DNA of 64,000 nucleotides from Bog-473 sp963706555 (lineage in GTDB: Bacteria; Actinomycetota; Acidimicrobiia; Acidimicrobiales; RAAP-2), in assembly GCA_963706555.1 (NCBI GenBank), contig OY970164.1, positions 2,666,001 to 2,730,000 on the forward strand, read 5' to 3'. The notes under the pieces are model-generated. The model worked only from the letters and a program-made list of their open reading frames with translations, was not told where the DNA came from and did not search any database. The position numbers and the translations under genes were made by a program. Of this stretch, positions 8,168-16,419 are shown one piece after another; within the stretch, counting starts at the first letter, position 1; the number at the start of each line of letters is the position of its first letter.

Positions 8168-8965
8168 TCAGTGCGAGCGAGCCACCGCCCCGCCGTCCAC
8201 CGGCACCATGACCCCGGTGAGGTAGCGCCCATCCGGCCCGGCCAGGAAGAGCGCAGCGCGGGCGATGTCCCATGCGTCGCCCTCGTGGGGCAGCGAGACT
8301 TTGAAGGTGAGGTCGAGTGTGCCCGGATCCACCCCGGCCATCTGCATCGCCTGATTACGCATCGGGGTGTCGATCAGGCCGGGCGCGATGCAGTTGACCC
8401 GGATCCCGTCCTTGCCGTAGGAGTCGGCCACGTCGTTCATCAGTCCTTCCAGGCCGGCCTTGGCCGAGGCATATGCGGCTTGACCACCGCCCCCCTGCCC
8501 GCGGAGAGCGGCTATGGAGGAAATGTTCACAATGGAGCCACCACCGCCCGCGCGCATGACGGGGACAACCGCCTTGGTCAGCATGAATGGCGCCGCCAGA
8601 TTCACCGTCAGTACCGACTGGAGAAGTTCCACGCTGGTGTCCAGCAGGCTGGTGGAGGACGCGATGGCGGCGTTGTTGACCAAGATGTCCACCGTGCCGT
8701 AGTGGGAGACGGCAGCCTCCACAATGCGCGGGGCTTCGGACAGATCGCCGAGGTCGGCGGTGACGATGAACGCTTCTCCGCCTTCAGACTGAATCATGTT
8801 CAGTGTTTCTTGGGCCCGCTCCTCGAATTTGTCGACGAGCACCACCCGGGCGCCTTCACGGGCAAACAGCACTGCCATGGCCCGGCCCGTCCCGAGGCCC
8901 GGTCCGCTCGAGCCTGCGCCCGTGACGATCGCGACCTTACCTTGGAGTTTCCCTGAAGATTCCAT
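8168..8965 (-). CDS. SDR-family oxidoreductase with long glycine loop
   Basis: A 265-residue SDR. The cofactor loop is extended (TGAGSSGPGLGTG) instead of the usual TGxxxGxG; SDRs at 10764 and 19159 share this feature. NNAA, ISSIA and catalytic YASAK are present, with VDGGA at the end. The ATG at 8965 has a good SD (GGAAGGA) five bases upstream; a GTG at 8980 is in frame but less well placed. It faces the amidohydrolase at 9140 on the same strand, 174 bases upstream. Confidence 0.89.
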   Translation of the reverse strand: MESSGKLQGKVAIVTGAGSSGPGLGTGRAMAVLFAREGARVVLVDKFEERAQETLNMIQSEGGEAFIVTADLGDLSEAPRIVEAAVSHYGTVDILVNNAAIASSTSLLDTSVELLQSVLTVNLAAPFMLTKAVVPVMRAGGGGSIVNISSIAALRGQGGGGQAAYASAKAGLEGLMNDVADSYGKDGIRVNCIAPGLIDTPMRNQAMQMAGVDPGTLDLTFKVSLPHEGDAWDIARAALFLAGPDGRYLTGVMVPVDGGAVARSH

Positions 8966-9075
8966 CGAATTCCTTCCCACACGATGCTTACGATCGCACC
9001 GTGGCGCACGATGCCCTCTCGTCAGTGACGAGCGACGTACGAGAGTATGACAGTGCGTTCAGGATGCTTTTATGT

Positions 9076-9086
9076 CCAGGTGCGGA
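9076..9086 (-). promoter_or_regulatory. Degenerate TCCGCA-TTGG element
   Basis: On the minus strand TCCGCACCTGG, two bases from the core and one base from the copy at 3827. It points toward the SDR start at 8965, 111 bases away. Weak on its own; listed because of the other copies. Confidence 0.25.
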
Positions 9087-9139
9087 CGAGCCCGGTCCTC
9101 CGTTGACGATTGCGCGAGTACCTCGTCGTGGGAGCAGTG

Positions 9140-10525
9140 TCAGCCGCGACTGGCGACGGCCAAAATGTCCTTGCGGAGCATGTCATCGACGATCGGGAGC
9201 CGCTCCTCGCCCTCGGCGGGCTTGAGGTAGCCCCCCCGGGCGGCGAAGCTGGCGAGAAGCTCATCGGCGAGGGGGGTCCGGTCGCCGATGATGTCGGCGA
9301 TGTTCGGCCCGATCTTGTCGGCGATGGTCGCGAGCCGTGTCCGATCGAGGCCCAGAAAACGAACCGCGTTCTCGCCCAACATCTTTCTGACCTCGTCCTC
9401 GGGAACTCCGCCGAAGGCGTCACGCAGCCAGTCTTTCGTGTTCGGCCAGGTGCCTTCGGGGTGCGGGTAATCCCTCCCGAAGGCGATCGTGTCAACGCCG
9501 ATCTCGTGGCGCATCGCGACCTCCGCCTTGTGGATGAACGAGGCGCCGGCCAGACAATTGCTGCGCCAGTAGTCGCTCGGTCGTCTGACGGCAGCGAGGT
9601 CGGAGCGATTCTCCTCGTACACCTTGTCCAGATGGTGCAGGGTCGCAGGAATCCAGTCGGCGCGAACCTCTGTAAGGAGCAACTTCAACTCCGGGTGACG
9701 GTCGAAGACGCCGCTCAGCATCAGCTGCCACATCGCTCTCCTGGGACGCGGGCTGCTGGAGAATTCGTGGAAGAACTCCAATCCCTCAGGTCCGACCGCG
9801 TCGGCATGCGTCAACATGCTGTCGCGATCTGTGCTGCCGGCCGCGTCCGCGGCTTGCGCGTAGATCCGCTTCAGATGTGGGAACGCAGATCCTTGCTCCC
9901 AACCGAACCCGGCATGGACGACCAATGCCAATCCGAGATCGTCACAGGTTGACCAGAAAGGCTCCCAGTACTCATCGAAGAGCGGTGGCAGGTCTGGGTG
10001 GGTCATGTAGCCGGGCGCGTACGTCCCCACGAATCCATGATCCGCGATCCACCGCAACTCGGCGACCGTCGCCTCCATGTCGGTGCATGGTCCGATTGTT
10101 CCCACAGCGAGGAACCGATCTCGGGCAGAGCTGAAGTTGTCGGCGGCCCAGTGATTCCAGGCGCAGGAGCCGGCGTGCCACGCATCGAGGGGGAACTTGT
10201 CGTTGGTGTTGTTGTGGAACATGTCACCGAGCCGGAAGTCGCCGTGGTAGATCAGCTCGGCGGCAACCCCCTCGCGATCCATGTCGGCGAGGCGCAGCGT
10301 GGCATCGTGAAGGCCGTGGTATCCATTGTTGTGGGCCTCCAACACCTCGGGTAATTGCGTGGCGCGCGATTTGGCACCGATGAGGAAGATCGCCGTCGGG
10401 TAGATCTCGTTGTCCTCGCGGAGCTTGGGCAACAGATTGTGGAACTGACTGTCGAGGTAGTCGGTCCACAGTTCCTTCGGAACGCCGGCATGTGAGTCGG
10501 ACGAGACGAACAACACCTTTTCCAC
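9140..10525 (-). CDS. Amidohydrolase family protein (Amidohydro_2, PF04909-type)
   Basis: A 461-residue TIM-barrel metal hydrolase/decarboxylase of the Amidohydro_2 group (relatives include ACMSD and gamma-resorcylate decarboxylase). The metal-site pattern is visible: Asp-Ser-His near the N-terminus (SSDSHAG), a His in LVVHAG, and the Asp in FGRDYPH. Such enzymes cleave C-C or C-N bonds, often by decarboxylation. The GTG start at 10525 is set by the SD AGGAGG six bases upstream; the longer open frame is not coding-like. It diverges from the SDR at 10764, and each of the two genes has a TCCGCA-TTGG element about 90 bases before its start. Confidence 0.88.
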   Translation of the reverse strand: MEKVLFVSSDSHAGVPKELWTDYLDSQFHNLLPKLREDNEIYPTAIFLIGAKSRATQLPEVLEAHNNGYHGLHDATLRLADMDREGVAAELIYHGDFRLGDMFHNNTNDKFPLDAWHAGSCAWNHWAADNFSSARDRFLAVGTIGPCTDMEATVAELRWIADHGFVGTYAPGYMTHPDLPPLFDEYWEPFWSTCDDLGLALVVHAGFGWEQGSAFPHLKRIYAQAADAAGSTDRDSMLTHADAVGPEGLEFFHEFSSSPRPRRAMWQLMLSGVFDRHPELKLLLTEVRADWIPATLHHLDKVYEENRSDLAAVRRPSDYWRSNCLAGASFIHKAEVAMRHEIGVDTIAFGRDYPHPEGTWPNTKDWLRDAFGGVPEDEVRKMLGENAVRFLGLDRTRLATIADKIGPNIADIIGDRTPLADELLASFAARGGYLKPAEGEERLPIVDDMLRKDILAVASRG

Positions 10526-10617
10526 GGCATTCCTCCTGAATCTTTCCCACCTTGTCGACGGGCCTCCACCGACGATACCCCCGCCGGTGCGCTGCCCTCG
10601 GGTCCGTCCGACACGGT

Positions 10618-10628
10618 CCAACTGCGGA
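10618..10628 (-). promoter_or_regulatory. TCCGCAGTTGG element (exact)
   Basis: Exact copy on the minus strand, pointing toward the amidohydrolase start at 10525, about 93 bases away. With the inverted near-copy at 10664-10674 it forms a symmetrical arrangement between the divergent amidohydrolase and SDR genes. Confidence 0.55.
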
Positions 10629-10663
10629 GTCTCTGGTCCCGAACGGGGATCTCCACTGAGAAA

Positions 10664-10674
10664 TCCGCATTTGG
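10664..10674 (+). promoter_or_regulatory. TCCGCA-TTGG element (one mismatch)
   Basis: TCCGCATTTGG on the plus strand, 90 bases before the SDR start at 10764. It mirrors the exact minus-strand copy at 10618-10628, giving each divergent gene its own element at nearly the same distance. Confidence 0.5.
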
Positions 10675-10763
10675 CGGGCCGGGCCGGGCGCGAGTCGGTG
10701 ATACTGGTGGCGTCGTGCTCGTTGGCGCACCCGGAAACAAAGATTGCAAAAGGAGCAGTTCCT

Positions 10764-11594
10764 ATGGCGGGTCGGATGGACGGTAAGAAGGCAGTCGTGG
10801 TCGGGGCCGGTCAGCTGCCGAGCACGCTGACGGGTATTGGTCGAGCCATCTCGGAGCTCTTCGCTCGTGAGGGAGCAGAGGTCTGCGTCGTCGACTTCTT
10901 CCTCGACCGGGCTGAAGCCACCGTCAAGGCGATCGTCGATGCCGGCGGTCGGGCCCACGCCATTGCGGCCGACGTGGGCGTACCCGGCGACTGCGCCGGC
11001 CTCATCGATGAGGCGCACCGCACCATGGGCCGCGTCGATGCGCTCGTGAACAATGTTGCCACCGAGGAGGGGGATAGCGATCCACTGACTCTGGCAGTAG
11101 AGGGATGGCAGCGGGTCATGGACGTGAACTACCGGGCCATGTGGCTCACTTGTCAGGCGGTGATTCCACTGATGCAGGAGCAGGGAGGAGGGACAATCGT
11201 CAGTACGTCCTCCGCCGGGTCGCGCACGGGTGGGGGGAACCTTTTCGCCTACGGACTGTCGAAAGCCGGGGTGGATGCCATGACGCACAAACTGGCCATG
11301 GCGTTTGCCCCGTGGGGAATTCGTTGCACTTCGGTCCTCCCGGCTTGGGTGGCGACGCAGCACTCGATGGATGGCCTGATCCAGGCGGGCGTGGTGGAGA
11401 ACGAAGACCAGGTCGAGGAATTGGCTCGCCGTTCTAATCCTCTCGGTCGTTTCGGCACGGCCTGGGACGTTGCCAACGCCGTACTCTTCCTCTCGAGCGA
11501 CGAGTCCGCGCACATCACCGGCATCAGTTTGCCGGTCGACGGCGGCATGCTGGGCAGCATTGGCGCCTACCAGCGGCCGCGCAACGCTCCGTAG
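10764..11594 (+). CDS. SDR-family oxidoreductase with long glycine loop
   Basis: A 276-residue SDR. The cofactor loop is atypical (VGAGQLPSTLTGIG), related to the long-loop SDRs at 8168 and 19159. NNVA replaces NNAG; catalytic YGLSK is intact and the protein ends VDGGM plus a short tail. The ATG at 10764 follows the SD AAAGGAG. The P450 at 11653 follows on the same strand after 58 bases, so the two may act in sequence. Confidence 0.88.
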   Translation: MAGRMDGKKAVVVGAGQLPSTLTGIGRAISELFAREGAEVCVVDFFLDRAEATVKAIVDAGGRAHAIAADVGVPGDCAGLIDEAHRTMGRVDALVNNVATEEGDSDPLTLAVEGWQRVMDVNYRAMWLTCQAVIPLMQEQGGGTIVSTSSAGSRTGGGNLFAYGLSKAGVDAMTHKLAMAFAPWGIRCTSVLPAWVATQHSMDGLIQAGVVENEDQVEELARRSNPLGRFGTAWDVANAVLFLSSDESAHITGISLPVDGGMLGSIGAYQRPRNAP

Positions 11595-11652
11595 TCCGAG
11601 CAGATAAGCGTTCGGGGATGTGGTCCGATCGACGGATGCGAGAAGGAGTCAC

Positions 11653-12861
11653 ATGGCCGCAAGTGATGAAGCAATCCTCTATCCGGTGATCGTTGACCAG
11701 CGCCTGGACGTTGATCCGGTCTTCAGGGACTTCCAAAGGGACGGACTGGTCAGGGTGCAGCTTCCTTACGGTGAACCCTGCTGGTTGGCGACGCGCTACG
11801 ACCACGTCAGAAGCGTCTACGGCGATCGACGTTTCAGCCGAGCAGCGGGCTTCGAGCACGATGTTCCCCGAGTGTGGCCCGGAAACGCCCTGATCGACCC
11901 ATCCATGCCTTTGGCCATGGATGGGTCGAGGCACACCCGGCTGCGTCGTCTCACCGCGGGTGCGTTCTCGCCCAGGCGCGTACGGCATCTGCGTTCGTGG
12001 GTGCAGGCAGAGGTCGACGACCTCCTGGATCACATGGAAGAGCAGGGCCCTCCAGCGGATTTCGTGGCCCACTTCGCCTGGGACCTTCCCATCCGGGTCC
12101 TCGCCCGCATCATGGGCGTGCCGAGAGACGATGCAAAGCGCTTCCGGCACTGGGTCGAGACTGGAACCGGCGTGCTCACCCCTCCCGACGCGAGGGCGGA
12201 GGCGCACGCGCAGCTCGACGCCTACGTGATCGAGCTGATCGCCGACCGTCGCGCCGAGCCGCAGGACGATCTGCTCAGCGACCTCGTGCACGCCACAGAT
12301 CACGAAGACCGGCTGAACGAAGCGGAGCTACTGGGCCTGATCACATCGTTGCTGGCCGGCGGCTTCGAGACGACGGCGTGGCAGCTGGGCGCGACGGTCT
12401 ACGCCCTCATGGATCATCCCGAGCACTGGCAGCAACTGGTCGACGATCCAGATTTGCTTCCCAATGCGCTCGAGGAGCTCTGGCGCTGGATACCGAGCTT
12501 CAAATACGGCACGAATTTTGTCCGTTGGGCATCGACCGATGTGGAGTTGAGCCCCGGCGCGCTCGTGCGCGCCGGCGAGGCAATTCTCCCCGAGCAGGCC
12601 GTGGCCAATCGGGATGAGTCCGTCTTCCCCCACGGGTGGGAACTGGACTTTCACCGGGCGAGTCCGAGGCCGCACCTTTCACTCGGCTTTGGGGAGCATT
12701 TTTGCATGGGCGCGAACCTGGCCAACCTGCAGCTCGCACTGTCGGTGGAGACGCTTGCCCGCCGCTATCCCCAGCTACGGTGTGGCGTCCCGTCCGAAGA
12801 AGTGACGTGGTCGGAGAGCTCGTTCATGCGCAGCGTCGAGCTTCTCCCACTGGTTTGGTAG
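11653..12861 (+). CDS. Cytochrome P450
   Basis: A 402-residue soluble P450. Landmarks: I-helix AGGFETT (Glu where many have Asp), ExxR in ELWR, and heme loop GFGEHFCMG with Cys at about 351. It is very like the P450 at 44879 (both share GEPCWLATRY, VYGDRRF and LEELWRWIPSFKYG), so these are paralogs separate from the 612/5043 pair. SD GAAGGAG precedes the ATG. It sits between an SDR and an NTF2-like gene on the same strand. Confidence 0.94.
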   Translation: MAASDEAILYPVIVDQRLDVDPVFRDFQRDGLVRVQLPYGEPCWLATRYDHVRSVYGDRRFSRAAGFEHDVPRVWPGNALIDPSMPLAMDGSRHTRLRRLTAGAFSPRRVRHLRSWVQAEVDDLLDHMEEQGPPADFVAHFAWDLPIRVLARIMGVPRDDAKRFRHWVETGTGVLTPPDARAEAHAQLDAYVIELIADRRAEPQDDLLSDLVHATDHEDRLNEAELLGLITSLLAGGFETTAWQLGATVYALMDHPEHWQQLVDDPDLLPNALEELWRWIPSFKYGTNFVRWASTDVELSPGALVRAGEAILPEQAVANRDESVFPHGWELDFHRASPRPHLSLGFGEHFCMGANLANLQLALSVETLARRYPQLRCGVPSEEVTWSESSFMRSVELLPLVW

Positions 12862-12946
12862 CCGACGATGCGTGCGATGACTGAGGAACCTTTTGTCGGC
12901 GCGGTGCAGTTCCGTGGGACCGATCGGGGTCGGAGGGAGTAGGGCG

Positions 12947-13492
12947 ATGAGCCGACTGGGTGAATGGAATCCGCAGGACCTGGCAGAAAAGGTGGAACGC
13001 CTCGAATCGTTGGCCGAAATCCGTCAGCTCCCCCCGCGGTATGGCCTGGCGGTTGATTCGCGTGACCTCGATGCCCTGGTTTCCCTGTTCGTGCCGGACG
13101 TGCGAGTGGGCCGGGACCACTCCGGCCGGGCGGCCCTCAAGGACTGGTTTGTCGAATCGCTGAGCCGTATGAGGGCGACCGTGCACTTCGTTGGCAATCA
13201 TGTGATCGACTTCGACTCCGCCGACCTGGCCCACGGGGTGGTGTACTGCCGCGACGAGCTCGAACGTCCGGATCGGGGCGAGTGGGAGGTCGGCATGCTC
13301 CAGTACCGGGACACCTACCGTCGCATCGCGGGCGAGTGGTATTTCGAGCGCCGCAAGTTTTCCAGGTGGTACCTGGGCGATGCCCTCACCCGGCCCGCCC
13401 TCGGGTTCGGTGCCGATCCCGGTCACCTCACGACCAGCCAATTGCCTGACGCCTTTCCCACGTGGGCCGCGTTCTGGGACCGGGGTGGCTGA
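12947..13492 (+). CDS. NTF2-like (SnoaL-type) protein
   Basis: A 181-residue protein with the SnoaL/NTF2-like pattern: helix with ERLESLAEIRQL, then YGLAVDSRDLDALVSLF, VHFVGNHVIDFD and a YRRIAGEWYFERRKF strand. Relatives are annotated as nuclear-transport-factor-2-like isomerases, dehydratases or dioxygenase beta-like subunits; no catalytic residues can be assigned with certainty. The SD GGAGGGAG supports the ATG. It follows the P450 by 85 bases and probably shares its transcript. Confidence 0.75.
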   Translation: MSRLGEWNPQDLAEKVERLESLAEIRQLPPRYGLAVDSRDLDALVSLFVPDVRVGRDHSGRAALKDWFVESLSRMRATVHFVGNHVIDFDSADLAHGVVYCRDELERPDRGEWEVGMLQYRDTYRRIAGEWYFERRKFSRWYLGDALTRPALGFGADPGHLTTSQLPDAFPTWAAFWDRGG

Positions 13493-13544
13493 TACCTGGA
13501 ACCCCGATGTGAGCCGGTGAGGGGCCCCTGCATCCCCGTACCCC

Positions 13545-13583
13545 TTGACGAACTGTTGTACCACGTATAATGTACCTTGTATA
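13545..13583 (+). promoter_or_regulatory. Promoter with overlapping operator-like repeat
   Basis: TTGACG (13545-13550) and a perfect TATAAT (13566-13571) are separated by 15 bases, slightly short for a sigma-70-type promoter but otherwise strong. TGTACC occurs twice (13557-13562 and 13571-13576). From 13571 the reverse complement reads TATACAAGGTACA, almost the same as the palindrome at 1960-1972. The operator would cover the start site of the ParB-domain regulator gene (start 13634), suggesting repression or autoregulation. Confidence 0.6.
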
Positions 13584-13633
13584 GCGAGTCCTCGATGGAC
13601 GCTGTCCGTAAGCGCTAGGAGCGGGGGAATTCG

Positions 13634-14602
13634 ATGTCTGTTGCCTTTGAAACGCCGGTCAGCTTCGGGGTGGGTGGCCACGAAGACCTGTTGATCTCCG
13701 AACTCCGTGTCGGCGAGGGGATCCGCTCGGGAGGCCTGGACGAGCGCCATGTCGAACTACTCATGGAGTGCGTCGACACGTGGCCGCCGATCGTCGTCTG
13801 GGGAGAAGACCTGGTCGTCGTCGTCGACGGTTGCCACCGGGTGGAGGCGGCTCGCCGCCTCGGTCATCAGAGTGTGGTGGGCCTGCGTTTTCTGGGTTCA
13901 CCTGAGGAGGCCTTCATCGAGGCGATCCGCCGCAACGTGAGCCATGGACTACCACTCAGTGTCGCAGATCGTCGTCGGGCGGCGAGGCGGGTGCTCTTGC
14001 GCAACCCCAATTGGTCCGATCGCCGAATTGCCTCTCTGTGCGGCCTCTCTGACAAGACGGTCGGGAGAATTCGACGCGTCGGGTCGTTGGGCATCGTGGC
14101 GGTCGACCGTCGGGTCGGGAGAGACGGCAAGGTGCGCCCAGTGCAGCCGGGCGAGGTACGCGATCGTGTCCGTCAGGCCCTGGAGGAGAACCCTGCGGGC
14201 TCATTGCGCGCCATAGCCGCCGTGGCCGGAGCCTCGCCCGAGACTGTCCGATCTGTACGGGCCCGTCTCCAGATGAGTGATCTGGATCTCCACGAGGCCG
14301 TCAGGCCGCCGGTGGTGAGCACGTCGTCACAGACGAGAGCCATGTCGGGCCTTTCCGTGTTCGCCGAACCGGAGAACCGCAGTGTCCGGAAGCCAAGTGA
14401 AAAGGAATGGACGGCTGATCAGGCTCTTAGTGCCTGCAGCGAGTTCACCGAGTGGTTCTCCTCCACGAATGTGAGCGGGGATTGGCATGACTTCCTCTGG
14501 ACCATCCCGATTGGGAGGGTGTACGAGGTCGTCGACGAGGCCCGTCGGAGGGCCGCCGTCTGGACATCTTTTGCCAGTCTGCTCGAGGCTCGAACCCGCT
14601 GA
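13634..14602 (+). CDS. ParB-domain, HTH transcriptional regulator (StrR-like)
   Basis: A 322-residue protein. Residues about 20-115 match a ParB/sulfiredoxin-type domain (VVVVDGCHRVEAARRLG, then the IRRN motif). A helix-turn-helix follows (RRIASLCGLSDKTVGRIRR), and a second HTH-like segment near residues 190-215 (LRAIAAVAGASPETVRSV). The C-terminal third is not recognised. This arrangement is that of StrR/NovG-type pathway regulators, which activate antibiotic gene clusters, not of chromosome-partition ParB (no parA partner here). It is probably a local regulator of this catabolic region. It has a good promoter with an overlapping operator; the MarR gene follows. Confidence 0.75.
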   Translation: MSVAFETPVSFGVGGHEDLLISELRVGEGIRSGGLDERHVELLMECVDTWPPIVVWGEDLVVVVDGCHRVEAARRLGHQSVVGLRFLGSPEEAFIEAIRRNVSHGLPLSVADRRRAARRVLLRNPNWSDRRIASLCGLSDKTVGRIRRVGSLGIVAVDRRVGRDGKVRPVQPGEVRDRVRQALEENPAGSLRAIAAVAGASPETVRSVRARLQMSDLDLHEAVRPPVVSTSSQTRAMSGLSVFAEPENRSVRKPSEKEWTADQALSACSEFTEWFSSTNVSGDWHDFLWTIPIGRVYEVVDEARRRAAVWTSFASLLEARTR

Positions 14603-14657
14603 GCAGCGGCTGATCCAGGTGGAACCTGTCCTTTGCGCGGCTCTTTGCGCCAACATA

Positions 14658-14680
14658 TAGTTACATAACTTTGGTAACTA
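14658..14680. promoter_or_regulatory. Operator-like inverted repeat upstream of the marR gene
   Basis: TAGTTAC (14658-14664) and GTAACTA (14674-14680) form a perfect 7-bp inverted repeat around a 9-base spacer, 15 bases before the MarR start codon. AT-rich palindromes of this size just before marR genes are typical MarR autoregulatory operators. The repeat is seen directly; the binding is inferred. Confidence 0.7.
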
Positions 14681-14695
14681 GTTTAGGATGAACGC

Positions 14696-15196
14696 ATGTG
14701 CCCGACGAAATCAGCGCCCACCGAGCATTCACCGGATCTGGTGCGCATAGAGCAGGGGCTGGGCAAGATCTCCTACCTGATCAATAGAGTGCGGCGGCAC
14801 GAGTGGATTCGAACGTCCTCGGGGGTTCCGGTGGATCGCGCCGCCGCCGTCATCCTTCGGCGCCTCGAGGAGTCGGAACCTCTCCGACCGAGCGAATTGG
14901 CGGCTCAACTCGAAGTCGAGGCTCCCCATGTGACCCGACAGGTCCAAGGACTGGAGGACCTCGGCTACGTAAGCAAGGTCGCCGACGCCGGGGACCGGCG
15001 GGCGCACCTGATCGGCCTGACCCCTTCGGGGCGAGATGCGGCACGTCGGATACGGCATGCGAGCAGATCGGCACTGGCCGGCGCGCTCGAAGGTTGGTCC
15101 GAAGCCGAACTCAACGACTTGGCGGATCTCTTGACCAGGATGGCCGATGACTACCTGGCGTATGCCGATCAGAACATAAGGAGGACATCACCATGA
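14696..15196 (+). CDS. MarR-family transcriptional regulator
   Basis: A 166-residue winged-helix regulator. The recognition region (PSELAAQLEVEAPHVTRQVQGL), the wing (DAGDRRAHLIGLT) and the C-terminal dimerisation helices are visible. Proteins of this family usually repress adjacent catabolic genes and release DNA on binding an aromatic or related ligand. A clear inverted repeat lies just upstream. Its stop overlaps the start of the amidohydrolase at 15193 (ATGA), so repressor and enzyme are translationally coupled, which is strong context for regulation of that pair. Confidence 0.92.
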   Translation: MCPTKSAPTEHSPDLVRIEQGLGKISYLINRVRRHEWIRTSSGVPVDRAAAVILRRLEESEPLRPSELAAQLEVEAPHVTRQVQGLEDLGYVSKVADAGDRRAHLIGLTPSGRDAARRIRHASRSALAGALEGWSEAELNDLADLLTRMADDYLAYADQNIRRTSP

Positions 15197-16419
15197 TCTA
15201 CAAGGCCATTTCGGCGGACGGCCATGTCAATGAGCCGCCCAACCTGTTCGAGGACCGGCTCCCGGCCAAGTTCAAGGAGCGGGGTCCCCGAGTGATCGAG
15301 ACCCCCAACTCGAAGGGCCATGCCTGGGTGATGGAGGGCCAGAGTCGGCCTTCGGTGCTCGGCTTCGCGTGCATGTACTTCCGTTCGTCCAAACGGGGCG
15401 ACCGGGCTTCTCTCATCGACACCTTCAAGAACATCAAGGACCGTGGCGTGCGGTTCGAAGACATGTTCGAAGGGTCGTGGGACCCGGCGGCCCGGGCGAA
15501 GGAGATCACCGATGATCAGATTGACGCCGAGGTGATCTTCAACGGTGTCGGGACCGTCTGGAACGGGATCAAACTGATGAAGGACAAGGAGCTGAGTCTG
15601 GCCTGCTTCCGGGTCTACAACGACTGGATGGCCGAGTTTCAGGGTTACGCGCCCGAGCGCTTCATCTGCAACGCCACGTTGCCTAGCACGGGGATCGATG
15701 ACTGCCTCAACGAGTTGGGGCGGTGCGTCGCAATGGGATTGCGGACGGTCCAACTCGAGGCCTACCCGAGCGGATCGTTCACGGAGCCTTCAGCTGCGGA
15801 CGACCGGTTCTGGGCGGCCGCCGTCGAGCTGGACATGCCGGTCAACGTGCACACGGAGTTCTTCTTCCCGGCGGGGGACCTCGGTTCGAAGATTACGGCC
15901 GACGGCGTGCCGGACACCAAGCTCCGGGCCCAGAGCCTCGGTATCGACCTCGACGCCGGAAAGTTCCCGGTGATTCTCTACAAGATGATCTGTGCGGGCG
16001 TTTTCGAACGATTCCCGACCGTCAAGTTCATCGGGACCGAGGTCCACCTCGGTTGGATTCCTTACTACCTCGAAAAATTTGACGAATCAGTTCTGCGGAA
16101 TCGCCAAGAATGGAAGCTGCCACTGCTGCCGAGCGAGTACTTCCACCGCAACGTCTCCGTCGTGTACATCGTTGACGAAGCAGGAGCCGCCGACCGTTAC
16201 GACATCGGCGTGGGCAACATCATGTGGGGCCCGGACTTTCCCCACTCGTCCAGCAACTGGCCCGTCGATTACGAACTCGGCCACGAGATTCTGCAGCGGG
16301 CCGGTGCAACCCCTTCGGAGATCGAACGGATCATGTGGCGCAATGCTGCGGACATGTACCAGCTGTCGTACGACGAGCCCTCGTTGGTGGGTGCCACCGC
16401 AGAGGGTTCGCGTGCTTGA
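15193..16419 (+). CDS. Amidohydrolase family protein (Amidohydro_2), canonical metal site
   Basis: A 408-residue Amidohydro_2 enzyme. It shows SADGHVNEPPN near the N-terminus, the metal-binding His in VNVHTEF and the Asp in WGPDFPHS. It is a close paralog of the enzyme at 34021, with long identical runs (FKNIKDRG, TVWNGIKLMKDK, RAGATPSEIERIMWR). Members of the family hydrolyse or decarboxylate small cyclic substrates; the substrate here is unknown. Start and MarR stop overlap (ATGA), and the next amidohydrolase overlaps its 3' end, so MarR, this gene and the next form one transcript. Confidence 0.9.
   Translation: MIYKAISADGHVNEPPNLFEDRLPAKFKERGPRVIETPNSKGHAWVMEGQSRPSVLGFACMYFRSSKRGDRASLIDTFKNIKDRGVRFEDMFEGSWDPAARAKEITDDQIDAEVIFNGVGTVWNGIKLMKDKELSLACFRVYNDWMAEFQGYAPERFICNATLPSTGIDDCLNELGRCVAMGLRTVQLEAYPSGSFTEPSAADDRFWAAAVELDMPVNVHTEFFFPAGDLGSKITADGVPDTKLRAQSLGIDLDAGKFPVILYKMICAGVFERFPTVKFIGTEVHLGWIPYYLEKFDESVLRNRQEWKLPLLPSEYFHRNVSVVYIVDEAGAADRYDIGVGNIMWGPDFPHSSSNWPVDYELGHEILQRAGATPSEIERIMWRNAADMYQLSYDEPSLVGATAEGSRA

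Noticed and set aside
13634..14602. Plasmid or chromosome partition ParB
   Set aside because: No parA or parS-like repeats are nearby, and the context is catabolic; the domain order fits StrR-type regulators.
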